A stretch of DNA of 64,000 bases from Caballeronia calidae. GTDB lineage: Bacteria > Pseudomonadota > Gammaproteobacteria > Burkholderiales > Burkholderiaceae. The position numbers and the translations under genes are program-made. Positions 53,849 to 62,343 of the stretch are shown one piece after another (the stretch's first letter is position 1; each line of letters starts with the position of its first letter). The DNA lies in NCBI RefSeq assembly GCF_900044055.2, contig NZ_FCOX02000008.1:62001-126000 (forward strand), read 5' to 3'. The notes beneath the pieces were generated by a model. It saw nothing but the letters and a program-made list of their open reading frames with translations. It made no database searches and had not been told where the DNA came from.

Positions 53849-54939
53849 GCGTCGAGGATCGCGAGCACGTCGGGCATGTTGCGTCGGCCGAAGCCGAGAC
53901 GAAAATGCGCGTCGCCGTGATCGATCAGCGTCGAAGGCAGCAGCAAGACGCCGGTGCGTTCGAGCAGTTCGGCGCAGAACTGCTCTGCGTGCCCGCGCTT
54001 CAATCGCACGAAGCCGATCGTGCCCGCGCGCGGACGATGCCATGCGAAGCGGTCCGCATGACGCGCGAAGAAGTCGTCGAGCAGGCGCAGATTCGCGCGC
54101 ACGATCGACACATTGCGTTCGATGAGCGCATCGGTGTGACGCACCGCGATCGTCGAAAGATATTCGCTCGGCGCGCTATTGCTGATGGTGAGATAGTCCT
54201 TGAACGTGCTCATGCGCTCGAGCACGTGCGCGTTTTTCGTCGCGATCCAGCCGAGGCGCAGACCCGCGAGTCCGTGCGTCTTGGAGAGCGCACCGAGCGA
54301 GATCGCGCGTTCGTACACGTCGCAGGCGGCGGGTAGGCGATCGGCGGGATCGTGCTCCAGCCCGCGATACACCTCGTCGCTGAAGAGCCATAGTCCGTGC
54401 CTGCGCGCGAACGCGACGATCGCGTCGAACGCGTCGCGCGACGGCAGATAACCGGTCGGGTTATGCGGCGCGCAGATCACGAGCGCGCGCGTCGCGGGCG
54501 TGACGAGCGTTTTCAGTTCGTCGGGATCGGGCGCCCAGCCCGCTTCCTCGCGCGCCTTCCACGGCGAAACGCTGACACCGAGCGCCTCGGCCACCGAGTA
54601 ATGGGACTGATAACCGGGCATATGCACGATCACGTGATCGCCCGGCGCGAGCATCGCGTTCATGAACGAATAGATCGCTTCCTGCGCGCCCGTGTGCACG
54701 ATGATTTCATCATCGCGGATGTTCTCGTACAGCGTCGCGAGCCCGCGACGCAGCGCCGGCGCGCCGGGATATTCCGTGTAGCCGAGCCAGGTCTCGCGCA
54801 ATCCGTCGAGCGCGTTCGGCTCATGAGCGAGCAAGTCGCCGATCGACATCGATTCGGGATCGGAACTGCACAGCAGATGCCGGGCGGTGAATTCGTGCCG
54901 CGCGAAGTAGCGTTCGAGCTTGAAGGGATTCGGTTGCAT
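53812..54939 (-). CDS. PLP-dependent aminotransferase (class I/II)
   Basis: A 375-residue fold-type I enzyme: GAQEAIYSFMNAML, PHNPTGYLPS, WLFSDEVYRGLE (Asp binding pyridine N) and the PLP Lys in SLGALSKTHGLAGLRLGW. The carboxylate-binding Arg lies in FRLGFGRR. Substrate cannot be assigned; relatives include capreomycidine synthase-like and tryptophan-type aminotransferases. ATG 54939. Divergent from argP-like regulator over 94 nt, which may control it. Confidence 0.87.
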   Translation of the reverse strand: MQPNPFKLERYFARHEFTARHLLCSSDPESMSIGDLLAHEPNALDGLRETWLGYTEYPGAPALRRGLATLYENIRDDEIIVHTGAQEAIYSFMNAMLAPGDHVIVHMPGYQSHYSVAEALGVSVSPWKAREEAGWAPDPDELKTLVTPATRALVICAPHNPTGYLPSRDAFDAIVAFARRHGLWLFSDEVYRGLEHDPADRLPAACDVYERAISLGALSKTHGLAGLRLGWIATKNAHVLERMSTFKDYLTISNSAPSEYLSTIAVRHTDALIERNVSIVRANLRLLDDFFARHADRFAWHRPRAGTIGFVRLKRGHAEQFCAELLERTGVLLLPSTLIDHGDAHFRLGFGRRNMPDVLAILDAYLDAPATSTAS

Positions 54940-55033
54940 GGCGTCGCTTGATCGTGAATGGAGAAAGCCTTAGTCTGCCCTTGGCCGGCGCATTCAAACA
55001 GCTAAACTTTCTAATTTCGATTAAGGAACGCTA

Positions 55034-55927
55034 ATGCTCGACTATGCCTTGCTCGATGCGCTCGCCGCCGTCGTACGCACCGGTTCCTTCGAGCGCGCGG
55101 CGCGGGAGCTCAATGTCACGCCATCGGCCGTGTCGCAACGCGTGAAGCTTCTGGAAGAGCGCGTGGGAAGCCTGCTCGTCAAGCGCGGCCAGCCGTGCGA
55201 GGCGACGGCATCGGGCGCGCTGCTGTGCCGCCACACCGAGCGCGTGCAATTGCTCGAAGCGGAACTCGGCGGACGCATGCCTTCTTTGCCGGGCGCGCCG
55301 AGCGAGCGCCGCGCCAAGCTGCGCATCGCGGTGAACGACGACAGCATGAGCACCTGGTTCATCGATGCCGCCGCGGACTTCTGCATCGAGCGCGAATTGC
55401 TGCTCGATCTCGTCGTCGACGATCAGGACCACACCGCGCAGCGCATACGCGAAGGCGACGTGCAAGGCGCGATCACCACGCTGGCCGAGCCCGTTCCCGG
55501 CTGGCGCGCGATGAAGCTCGGACGCATGCGGTATCGCGCGGTGTGCTCACCGGCGTACTTCGCGCGTCATTTCGCGGACGGCCTCACGCGGGACGCATTG
55601 CGCCGCGCGCCATGCGTGAATTTCAACGAAAAGGACGAGTTGCAGAAGCGCTTCATCAGGCGCGTGAGCCGCGCGGATATCGAGCCGCCCGCGCATGTCG
55701 TGCCGCATGGCGAAGGTTTCATGCGCGCGTGCACGTCCGGTCTCGCATGGGGGATGTGTCCGCAACGGCTCGTCGCGCGGCAGTTCGAAAGCGGCGAGCT
55801 CGTGGAATTGCAGCCGGGTTCGCGCTTCGACGTGGATCTTTACTGGCAGAGCTGGCGTCTCGCGCTCGGCTGGCTCGACGATTTCAGCGCGATGCTGAAG
55901 CAGCGCGCCAGATCGCTTCTCGATTGA
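55034..55927 (+). CDS. argP: LysR family regulator ArgP/IciA-type
   Basis: The 297-residue regulator closely resembles ArgP (IciA): N-terminal MLDYALLDALAAVVRTGSFE, then SAVSQRVKLLEERVG and the effector domain with NDDSMSTWFIDA. ArgP responds to arginine and lysine and in many bacteria activates the exporter argO/lysE; no such gene is present here. Divergent from the aminotransferase gene, so that is the likely local target. AAGGAA precedes the ATG. Confidence 0.88.
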   Translation: MLDYALLDALAAVVRTGSFERAARELNVTPSAVSQRVKLLEERVGSLLVKRGQPCEATASGALLCRHTERVQLLEAELGGRMPSLPGAPSERRAKLRIAVNDDSMSTWFIDAAADFCIERELLLDLVVDDQDHTAQRIREGDVQGAITTLAEPVPGWRAMKLGRMRYRAVCSPAYFARHFADGLTRDALRRAPCVNFNEKDELQKRFIRRVSRADIEPPAHVVPHGEGFMRACTSGLAWGMCPQRLVARQFESGELVELQPGSRFDVDLYWQSWRLALGWLDDFSAMLKQRARSLLD

Positions 55928-55930
55928 GCG

Positions 55931-56308
55931 TCACGCCTCGGTGGTCTCGAACGAATCCACCCGATCGCGATAGAACGCCAGATGATCTTTGATCGACCCG
56001 ACAGCCTCGTATGGCGCCTCATAGCACCACACCGCATTGGTCGCCTTCTGTCCGCCCGCAGGGATGCTGTAATAGCTGCATTCGCCCTTGTAAGGGCAAT
56101 ATGTGGTGTGCGACGTGCGTTCGAGCCGCGACATGTCGACGTCCTTGCGCGGCACATACAGCACTTCGGGATACGATGCCTCGCGCAATGAGAGCGCGTC
56201 GGTCGTATCGGCGATCACATGCCCGCCCGCCTTCACGATCACGCGCGAGGGACTGCGCGCAATCGTGATCGGATGATCGGGGCCGGGAATCCTGACGGCT
56301 TTATCCAT
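55931..56308 (-). CDS. DUF427 domain protein
   Basis: The 125-residue protein matches DUF427 (PF04248): RVIVKAGGHVIADTTDAL near the start, YPEVLYVPRKDV and the characteristic TTYCPYKGECSYYSI, ending with WCYEAPYEAVGSIKDHLAFY. Role unknown. AGGAAGA precedes the ATG. Stop is 3 nt after the convergent argP stop. Confidence 0.85.
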   Translation of the reverse strand: MDKAVRIPGPDHPITIARSPSRVIVKAGGHVIADTTDALSLREASYPEVLYVPRKDVDMSRLERTSHTTYCPYKGECSYYSIPAGGQKATNAVWCYEAPYEAVGSIKDHLAFYRDRVDSFETTEA

Positions 56309-56391
56309 GAGTGTCTTCCTGCGAACGAGCGGAAGAAACGATGGTAGCGCCGTTGCGCATCATGCGCAGAACTCGCCCCGGCCCTGCGACG

Positions 56392-56736
56392 TCAGTGGCC
56401 GAAATAGACCGGCTTGGTGCCGTCGTTGTTCATCGGCCGCGTCATGCGCATGCCCGACACCGACCTGCCGCCGGCCGCGCCGCCGTATGAGTTCATGTCG
56501 GCCTTATAGGCGTTGTCGGACTGGCCGTTCTGGCGCGATGCACGGCCTTCGGCGGCCTGGATATCCGACGGATACGAGGTTTGATCCGAGCGCGACGGAT
56601 CATAGCCCGCGGCTTCGACCTGCCGCATATCCTGCTTCACCTGACCACGGGTGAGCGAGGAATCGGTTTGCGCATATGAGAGCGCCGGCGCCACCACTAC
56701 AGCGGCGATGGCCACGGCCTTGACGAATGATTTCAT
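56392..56736 (-). CDS. DUF4148 domain exported protein
   Basis: The 114-residue protein has a signal peptide (to ALSYA, residue about 22) and the DUF4148 pattern SSLTRGQVKQDMRQVEAAGY DPSR, typical of small Burkholderia exported proteins of unknown function. ATG 56736 has GGAGG upstream; the longer frame to 56799 is discarded. Confidence 0.82.
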   Translation of the reverse strand: MKSFVKAVAIAAVVVAPALSYAQTDSSLTRGQVKQDMRQVEAAGYDPSRSDQTSYPSDIQAAEGRASRQNGQSDNAYKADMNSYGGAAGGRSVSGMRMTRPMNNDGTKPVYFGH

Positions 56737-56842
56737 GGTGAACCTCCGGTTTGTGGGGCTACGCACAGAGTTTTCTGTGCGCGCTCCATAAATCAGCATC
56801 GCGCGTGCCCGACCGCGCCCGGTTCACCGCTGCATCCGCGCG

Positions 56843-57736
56843 TTACGGAGCCTTGCTCTCGATCGCCTTGACGAGCGCGTGCAGCACGCGGTTCGCGGGC
56901 GTCGGCACGCCGAGCGCTTCGCCGCGCCGCACGATAAGCCCGTTCAGATGATCGATCTCGCTCGTCTTGCCGCGCGCGAGATCCTGCGCCGTGGACGAAT
57001 ACTGGTTCGGCATCGTCTCCGCGATACGGCGCACGGCGGCATCGACATCGCCGGGAATCGTCACGTTGTCGGCTTTGGCGACCGCGAGGCATTCGTCGAC
57101 GACATCGCGCATCGCCCGCGTGATGCCCTCGCCCTGCACGAGCTTCCCATACGGCAGCTGCGTGATCGCGGACAACGCGTTGTAAGCGCAATTCAGTACG
57201 AGCTTCGCCCATAGCGCGCCGCGCACGTTGTCGGAGATCTCGGTCGGCACATCGGCGGCGGCGAGCGCGCGCGCCACCTTCTCGCTGTGCGTCGACGGCT
57301 CGATCACAAGCTCGCCGCGCCCGTTATGCTTCACGTGTCCCGGCCCCGCCATCTCAGCCGCGACATACACGACCGCGGCCGCCGCTTCCTGCGGCAACAG
57401 CTCGCGCAGACGCTCGGCATTCTCGACGCCGTTCTGCAGCGAGAGGACCAGCGTGTCCGGTTCTAGATATGGCGCGAGCGCATGGGCCGCGCTATCGGTA
57501 TCGGTGGACTTCACGCAGAAGAGCACGAGTTGCGCACCCTTGGCGGCGCTCGCATCGGTGCTGGCGGACACGCGCACGCGCTCATCGAAATGCTGGGTGT
57601 CGAGACGCAGGCCGTCGCGCTCGATGGCTTCCACATGTTGCGGCCGCGCGATCAGCACGACCTCGTGACCCGCGCGCGCGAGCATGCCACCGTAATAACA
57701 ACCGACCGCGCCCGCACCCATGACGGCGACTTTCAT
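56843..57736 (-). CDS. panE: 2-dehydropantoate 2-reductase
   Basis: The 297-residue ApbA/PanE-family reductase begins with the NADPH-binding MKVAVMGAGAVGCYYGGMLA (GxGxxG), followed by TLVLSLQNGVEN, ALWAKLVLNCAYNALSAI (catalytic Lys) and the C-terminal SSTAQDLARGKTSEIDHLNG. It reduces ketopantoate to pantoate in CoA synthesis, although paralogs use other 2-oxo acids. ATG 57736 follows GAGGAG. Confidence 0.88.
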   Translation of the reverse strand: MKVAVMGAGAVGCYYGGMLARAGHEVVLIARPQHVEAIERDGLRLDTQHFDERVRVSASTDASAAKGAQLVLFCVKSTDTDSAAHALAPYLEPDTLVLSLQNGVENAERLRELLPQEAAAAVVYVAAEMAGPGHVKHNGRGELVIEPSTHSEKVARALAAADVPTEISDNVRGALWAKLVLNCAYNALSAITQLPYGKLVQGEGITRAMRDVVDECLAVAKADNVTIPGDVDAAVRRIAETMPNQYSSTAQDLARGKTSEIDHLNGLIVRRGEALGVPTPANRVLHALVKAIESKAP

Positions 57737-58214
57737 GTTTCGCTTCTCCTCGTTGCATTGCTGTGGCTGGAAAAGGTAACACATGGATGCCGCATCGACC
57801 GGCGCGAACGATGCTTCGTATAACCGATGACGCGCAAACGCTTGCGTGCATGGACAAAAATTGCGCCGCGTGCCGACCCTTTCGGATTTTGTGGGCCGAC
57901 GCACCATAGTCAGTCGAAATGGCGGTGAACCATATTGTTAAACCGGGGCGCACAGAGATACGCTTCCTTTCAGCGGATCGACGGGGCTGTCCAAACAAAT
58001 GCCGACCGCTGCGGGGTGTGCGGCTCATGCCGCATCGGGTAGCTTGAAACCGGGGACCAAATACACGGCGTGCGGGAATGGGGAAGCGCAGCGCGCGAGC
58101 GTTCGGCCGCGCGACGCAACGACGCGCCGTGATCTTAGACAGCGTACGAGCATTCCCGCTCGGCAACGAGCGGCGACGAGCCTCGAGCGTGGGCGTTATC
58201 ACGAGAACAAAAAC
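57737..58214. promoter_or_regulatory. 478-nt divergent intergenic region
   Basis: Between panE (minus) and a FadR-type regulator (plus). It contains a small TGCGGC/GCCGCA hairpin around 58018-58033 and AT-rich tracts near 57855-57955. No gene, RNA or clear operator was recognised. Confidence 0.4.
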
Positions 58215-58925
58215 ATGAATCATGGCTATGAAGCATCGCTCGTCAAACGCGTGGTGAATCAACTGGTCGCGGGCATCGTGAGCGGTGAATACCAGGACAA
58301 CGTGCTGCCGCCACAAGTCATTCTTTCGAAGAAGCACGGCGTGAGCCGCACCATCATGCGCGAGGCATTGAGCATTCTGATCTCGCGCCGCATGCTCGAC
58401 GTGCGGCCCAAGACGGGCACGCGCATCAAGCCCGCGCGAGAGTGGCTCATCATGGATCCCGAAGTCGCCGAGTGGCGCCTGCGCGCGTTGCCCGATCCCG
58501 ATTGCATCCGCAGGCTGATCGAGTTCCGCTCGCTCGTCGATCCGCCCGCCGCCGCGCTCGCCGCCTTGCGCTCGAACCGGCATCAGCGCATCGCGATCAA
58601 CGCCGCTTATCAGCGGCTTTTGCATGCGAGCCCGTCCGAGCCGCTGCAATCCGCCGCCGAAGACGCGTTGCAGGCCGCCATCGTCGATGCGAGCGGAGAC
58701 GAGCTGCTGCGCCAGATGGGCGGCATCGTGCGCGTCGGCATCAGGACGATGAAGGCCGCGCTGCGCACGCAGCCGCATGCGCTGCCGCGCGTGCCCGAAT
58801 TACAACTGGGGGATTACGGCAAGGTCGTGCGCGCCATCGACACATCCGATAGCGACGGCGCGCGCACGGCGATGTCGCAAGTGCTCGCGCACACGGCCTC
58901 GCTCTGGATCGAGGAAATCGCCTGA
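58215..58925 (+). CDS. FadR/GntR family regulator (FCD)
   Basis: The 236-residue protein has a GntR winged HTH (residues 1-75: YEASLVKRVVNQLVAGIVSG, SRTIMREALSILISRRML, RPKTGTRI) and an FCD helical domain. DNA-binding regulator of carbohydrate or acid metabolism; no neighbouring target is obvious. ATG 58215 chosen; the upstream frame to 57999 lacks support. Confidence 0.87.
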   Translation: MNHGYEASLVKRVVNQLVAGIVSGEYQDNVLPPQVILSKKHGVSRTIMREALSILISRRMLDVRPKTGTRIKPAREWLIMDPEVAEWRLRALPDPDCIRRLIEFRSLVDPPAAALAALRSNRHQRIAINAAYQRLLHASPSEPLQSAAEDALQAAIVDASGDELLRQMGGIVRVGIRTMKAALRTQPHALPRVPELQLGDYGKVVRAIDTSDSDGARTAMSQVLAHTASLWIEEIA

Positions 58926-59129
58926 ACGCGGGATTTGGCGCGAGATGCGGCGTCCGCGCGGTGCCGCATCGGCTTCATGCACTCCGGGAGCGCATCTTGC
59001 GCGCCCCGACGCCGCAGTTTCGCCTCGCATGCGCCGCTCACGTGACTACAATGAGTGAAGCCGGAGCATGCGATGACTCGTGGCCCATCCGTCCCACGGA
59101 GCGCCTGGCGTTGGAAAACGGAGGCAGGA

Positions 59130-59603
59130 ATGGCAGAGCTCGATAAGGAAAAGGTCGTCGGCGTCCTGAACAAGATTCTCGAATCCGAACTGGCCGGCGT
59201 CGTTCGTTACACGCACTATTCGTTTCTCGTGTTCGGCTTCGGACGCATCCCGATCGTGTCGTGGCTGCGCGCGCAGGCCGACGAATCGCTCGTTCACGCG
59301 CACCAGGCGGGCGAATGGATCACGACGCTCGGCGCGTATCCGTCGCTCGCGATCGGACCGCTGCTCGACAATCACACCTTCGACATCGCGACGATCCTGC
59401 GCGAATCGTTGCAGGCGGAGAACGTCGCGCTCGGTCTTTACCGCGACTTGCTGGCGCTCGTCGAAGACCGCTCCGTCGCGCTTGAGGAATATGCGCGGCA
59501 GATGATCGAGGTCGAAGAGATGCACGCGGGCGAAGTGGACAAGATGCTGCGCAGGCCCGGCGAAGTCGAGACGTCGCCGGAGCGCCGCACCGGCCACAAC
59601 TGA
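59130..59603 (+). CDS. Bacterioferritin-like (ferritin-like domain) protein
   Basis: The 157-residue four-helix protein carries a probable diiron site: E20 (LESELAGVVRYTHY), E52 and H56 or H58 (ADESLVHAHQAGEW), E97 (QAENVALGLY), E129 and H132 (EVEEMHAGEV). This is the Bfr order, with one-residue shift in the second ligand pair. It likely stores or handles iron and protects against peroxide. A heme Met is not evident. ATG 59130 is preceded by GGAGGC. It is convergent with the peroxiredoxin. Confidence 0.82.
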   Translation: MAELDKEKVVGVLNKILESELAGVVRYTHYSFLVFGFGRIPIVSWLRAQADESLVHAHQAGEWITTLGAYPSLAIGPLLDNHTFDIATILRESLQAENVALGLYRDLLALVEDRSVALEEYARQMIEVEEMHAGEVDKMLRRPGEVETSPERRTGHN

Positions 59604-59614
59604 GCCCGGAATGG

Positions 59615-59646
59615 AAAACGCCGGTCCGCATCGCGCGGGCCAGCGT
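59615..59646. terminator. Shared hairpin between ferritin-like and peroxiredoxin genes
   Basis: ACGCCGGTCCGC (59618-59629) pairs with GCGGGCCAGCGT (59635-59646) with one mismatch and one G-T pair; on the minus strand it is followed by TTTT. Probably ends peroxiredoxin transcription. Confidence 0.5.
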
Positions 59647-59671
59647 CTGATCGTCAGGTCACGCGCGTGCG

Positions 59672-60328
59672 TTACTTCGGCTGCGCCACCGTGCGCAGAT
59701 ACGGCTTGAGCGTCTTGAAGCCGTCCGGGTACTTCTTCTTCGCGTCCTCATCCGACACGGACGTCGGGATGATCACGTCGTCGCCCGGCTTCCAGTTCAC
59801 CGGCGTCGCGACCGTGTGCTTCGCGTTCAGTTGCAGCGCATCGAGCAGGCGCAGCACTTCGTCGAAGTTGCGGCCCGCGCTCATCGGATACGTGAACGTG
59901 GCCTTCACCTTCTTGTCCGGACCCACGATGAACACCGCGCGGATCGTCGCGTTGTCGACCGCGGTGCGCGGATTCGCGCCGCTCGCGTTCGGATGGATCA
60001 TGTCGTAGAGCTTCGCGACGTTGAGGTCCGCGTCGCCGATCATCGGATAATTGACCGCGGTGCCCTGCGTTTCCTCGATATCCTTGGCCCACTGCGAATG
60101 ATTCGTCACCGGGTCGATCGAAAGGCCGATCACCTTCGTGCCGCGCTTGTCGAACTCGGGCTTGAGCTTGGCCATGTAACCGAGTTCGGTCGTGCAGACC
60201 GGCGTGAAGTCCTTCGGATGCGAGAACAGGATCGCCCACTTGTCGCCGATCCATTCGTGGAAGCGGATCGTGCCTTCAGTTGTCTCTGCCGTGAAATCGG
60301 GAGCTTCATCACCAATGCGTATAGCCAT
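59672..60328 (-). CDS. 1-Cys peroxiredoxin (Prx6-type, AhpC/TSA family)
   Basis: The 218-residue peroxidase has the peroxidatic Cys45 in FSHPKDFTPVCTTELG, the supporting Thr and Arg positions, and the long C-terminal extension of Prx6. It contains no other cysteine, so it is 1-Cys and needs an external thiol. Reduces peroxides and organic hydroperoxides. ATG 60328. A TATAAT -10 lies about 90 nt upstream. Confidence 0.9.
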   Translation of the reverse strand: MAIRIGDEAPDFTAETTEGTIRFHEWIGDKWAILFSHPKDFTPVCTTELGYMAKLKPEFDKRGTKVIGLSIDPVTNHSQWAKDIEETQGTAVNYPMIGDADLNVAKLYDMIHPNASGANPRTAVDNATIRAVFIVGPDKKVKATFTYPMSAGRNFDEVLRLLDALQLNAKHTVATPVNWKPGDDVIIPTSVSDEDAKKKYPDGFKTLKPYLRTVAQPK

Positions 60329-60771
60329 ATCAAATCTCCACGTGAGGAAAGTCCGGTGAACGTTCCGCGAGCGACGCGCAACGGTTTCCGGGTTGAGAAG
60401 CAAAACTGTGCTTTCGATTATAGTGTGCCGCGCAACTGTCTCCGGCGCAGGCCCGGTAAGCCCCTGAACCCCATGGGGTCTTGAGGGAAGCGCGTGGCAA
60501 GACGGCGGCACGCTTCCTGCTGTCACCGCTCGCCGTGCACGATCCGTTCGCGCATATTTTCGCCGCTGCACGCTTTTCGCACAGGATCGCGCTCGAATTC
60601 CCCGGCAAAATCTGCTATCACGGAACGGCAATACATCAGAACGAACGTGCAGGTGTGAAGCAGCCAATACGCACGCGCAACATGCCACACCTGTCCCGCA
60701 CTTGAACGGGCGAACAGAGTGCGCCGCCCCGGCACGGGCGCGGCCACGCTGCCGCCGCACAGGAGGCGATC
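60329..60771. promoter_or_regulatory. 443-nt divergent intergenic region with peroxiredoxin -10
   Basis: On the minus strand a perfect -10, TATAAT (60417-60422 on the plus strand as ATTATA), precedes the peroxiredoxin start; its -35 is weak, consistent with activator control such as OxyR (inference). No gene or RNA is recognised in the rest, apart from poor short frames. Confidence 0.45.
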
Positions 60772-62289
60772 GTGACCGTCATGCAAAGAAAATCCGTCGC
60801 TGCGCTGCAAAGCGAAGCGGCCGAGACCGAGGAGTTTCTTCAGGAACACGGCGGCCATGCGCTGAAACGATCGCTATCCGGGCTCGATGTGATCATGCTC
60901 GGCATCGGCTGCATCATCGGCGCGGGGATTTTCGTGCTGACCGGCCACGCGGCCGCGACCAACGCCGGACCCGCGATCATCCTCTCGTTCGTGCTCGGCG
61001 CGATCGTCTGCGCGCTCGCGGGCCTTTGCTATGCCGAAATGGCTTCCACCGTGCCGGTCTCGGGCAGCGCGTACACGTATGCCTATGCGACGATGGGCGA
61101 GCTGATCGCGTGGCTCATCGGCTGGGATCTGATCCTCGAATACGCGGTCGGCGCGACGACGGTCGCGATCGGCTGGTCGGGCTATGTCGTGAGCTTTCTG
61201 CATTCGCTCGGCATCGACATACCCGCGCAGCTCTCGCAGGCGCCCTTCGCCTACGAGCCCGGTCACGGCTGGAGCCACGTCGGCGCGATTCTCAACGTGC
61301 CCGCGATGGTCATCGTCGGGCTGATCACGATCCTGCTCGTGATCGGCATACGCGAATCGGCGCGCGTGAACAGTTTCATCGTCGTGATCAAGGTGCTGAT
61401 CGTGCTCGCGTTCATCGCGGCGGGCATCGCCTATGTCGACACGAGCCATTGGGTCACGGCGCAGAACCCGGCGGGCGCGTTCATTCCGCCGAATACCGGC
61501 GAATCGGGCGTGTTCGGCATGAGCGGCGTGTTGCGCGGCGCGGCGGTCGTGTTCTTTGCCTATATCGGCTTCGATTCGGTGTCGTGCGTCGCGCAGGAAA
61601 CGCGCAACCCGAGACGCGACATGCCTATCGGCCTGCTCGGCTCGCTCACCATTTGCACGATTCTCTATGTGCTCGTCTCGTATGTGCTGACGGGCATCGT
61701 GCCTTACGACAAGCTCAACGTGGCGGACCCGATCGCGGTCGGCGTCGATGCGATCGGCATGCGCTGGCTCTCGCCGATCGTGAAGCTCGGCGCGATCTTC
61801 GGCCTCACGTCGGTGATTCTGGTGCTGCTGCTGTCGCAACCGCGCATCTTCTATTCGATGGCGAAGGACGGCCTGCTACCGCCGTTCGCCTCGAAGATTC
61901 ATCCGCGCTTTCATACGCCGCATATCACGACGATCATCACCGGCGTCATCGTGATGATTCTCGCCGGGCTGCTGCCGATCGGCCTCGTCGGCGAGCTCGT
62001 GAGCATCGGCACGCTGTTCGCGTTCATGGTCGTGTGCATCGGCGTGCTGGTGCTGCGCATCACGCAGCCGAATCTCGAACGCGCGTTCAAGACGCCGGCC
62101 GTATTCATCGTCGCGCCGCTCGGTGCGTTGTCGTCGCTCTTTCTGATGTCCGGCTTGCCCGCCGATACGTGGATACGGCTCATCGTGTGGATGGCGATCG
62201 GCGTCGTCATCTACTTCGTGTATGGTATGCGGCATAGCAGGCTGCGCAATCAGCGCGAATCCGCGCCGGGGCGCGCCTCGCGCGGATGA
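60772..62289 (+). CDS. APC family amino acid permease
   Basis: A 505-residue cytoplasmic membrane transporter with about 12 spans. The APC signature [17 protein letters not shown] lies in the first span, with [20 protein letters not shown] in span 6. Resembles the cationic amino acid/YfnA (CAT) subgroup with about 500 residues. Substrate not readable. The GTG at 60772 is preceded by AGGAGG at 6 nt; ATG 60781 is the alternative. Divergent from the peroxiredoxin. Confidence 0.88.
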   Translation: MTVMQRKSVAALQSEAAETEEFLQEHGGHALKRSLSGLDVIMLGIGCIIGAGIFVLTGHAAATNAGPAIILSFVLGAIVCALAGLCYAEMASTVPVSGSAYTYAYATMGELIAWLIGWDLILEYAVGATTVAIGWSGYVVSFLHSLGIDIPAQLSQAPFAYEPGHGWSHVGAILNVPAMVIVGLITILLVIGIRESARVNSFIVVIKVLIVLAFIAAGIAYVDTSHWVTAQNPAGAFIPPNTGESGVFGMSGVLRGAAVVFFAYIGFDSVSCVAQETRNPRRDMPIGLLGSLTICTILYVLVSYVLTGIVPYDKLNVADPIAVGVDAIGMRWLSPIVKLGAIFGLTSVILVLLLSQPRIFYSMAKDGLLPPFASKIHPRFHTPHITTIITGVIVMILAGLLPIGLVGELVSIGTLFAFMVVCIGVLVLRITQPNLERAFKTPAVFIVAPLGALSSLFLMSGLPADTWIRLIVWMAIGVVIYFVYGMRHSRLRNQRESAPGRASRG

Positions 62290-62293
62290 CATG

Positions 62294-62327
62294 CGAAGGG
62301 GCCGCTGTCGGTGACGCGGCCCCTTCG
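62294..62327. terminator. Hairpin between permease and CoA-transferase genes
   Basis: CGAAGGGGCCGC (62294-62305) pairs perfectly with GCGGCCCCTTCG (62316-62327), loop 10 nt. No T-run follows, so a strong stem without a clear poly-U; placed between two convergent genes. Confidence 0.5.
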
Positions 62328-62343
62328 TCGCTTCGTCGCTTCG

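Noticed and set aside
60481..60705. Short 74-codon frame between peroxiredoxin and permease
   Set aside because: Intergenic, Arg/His-rich without a ribosome site; not supported as a gene.
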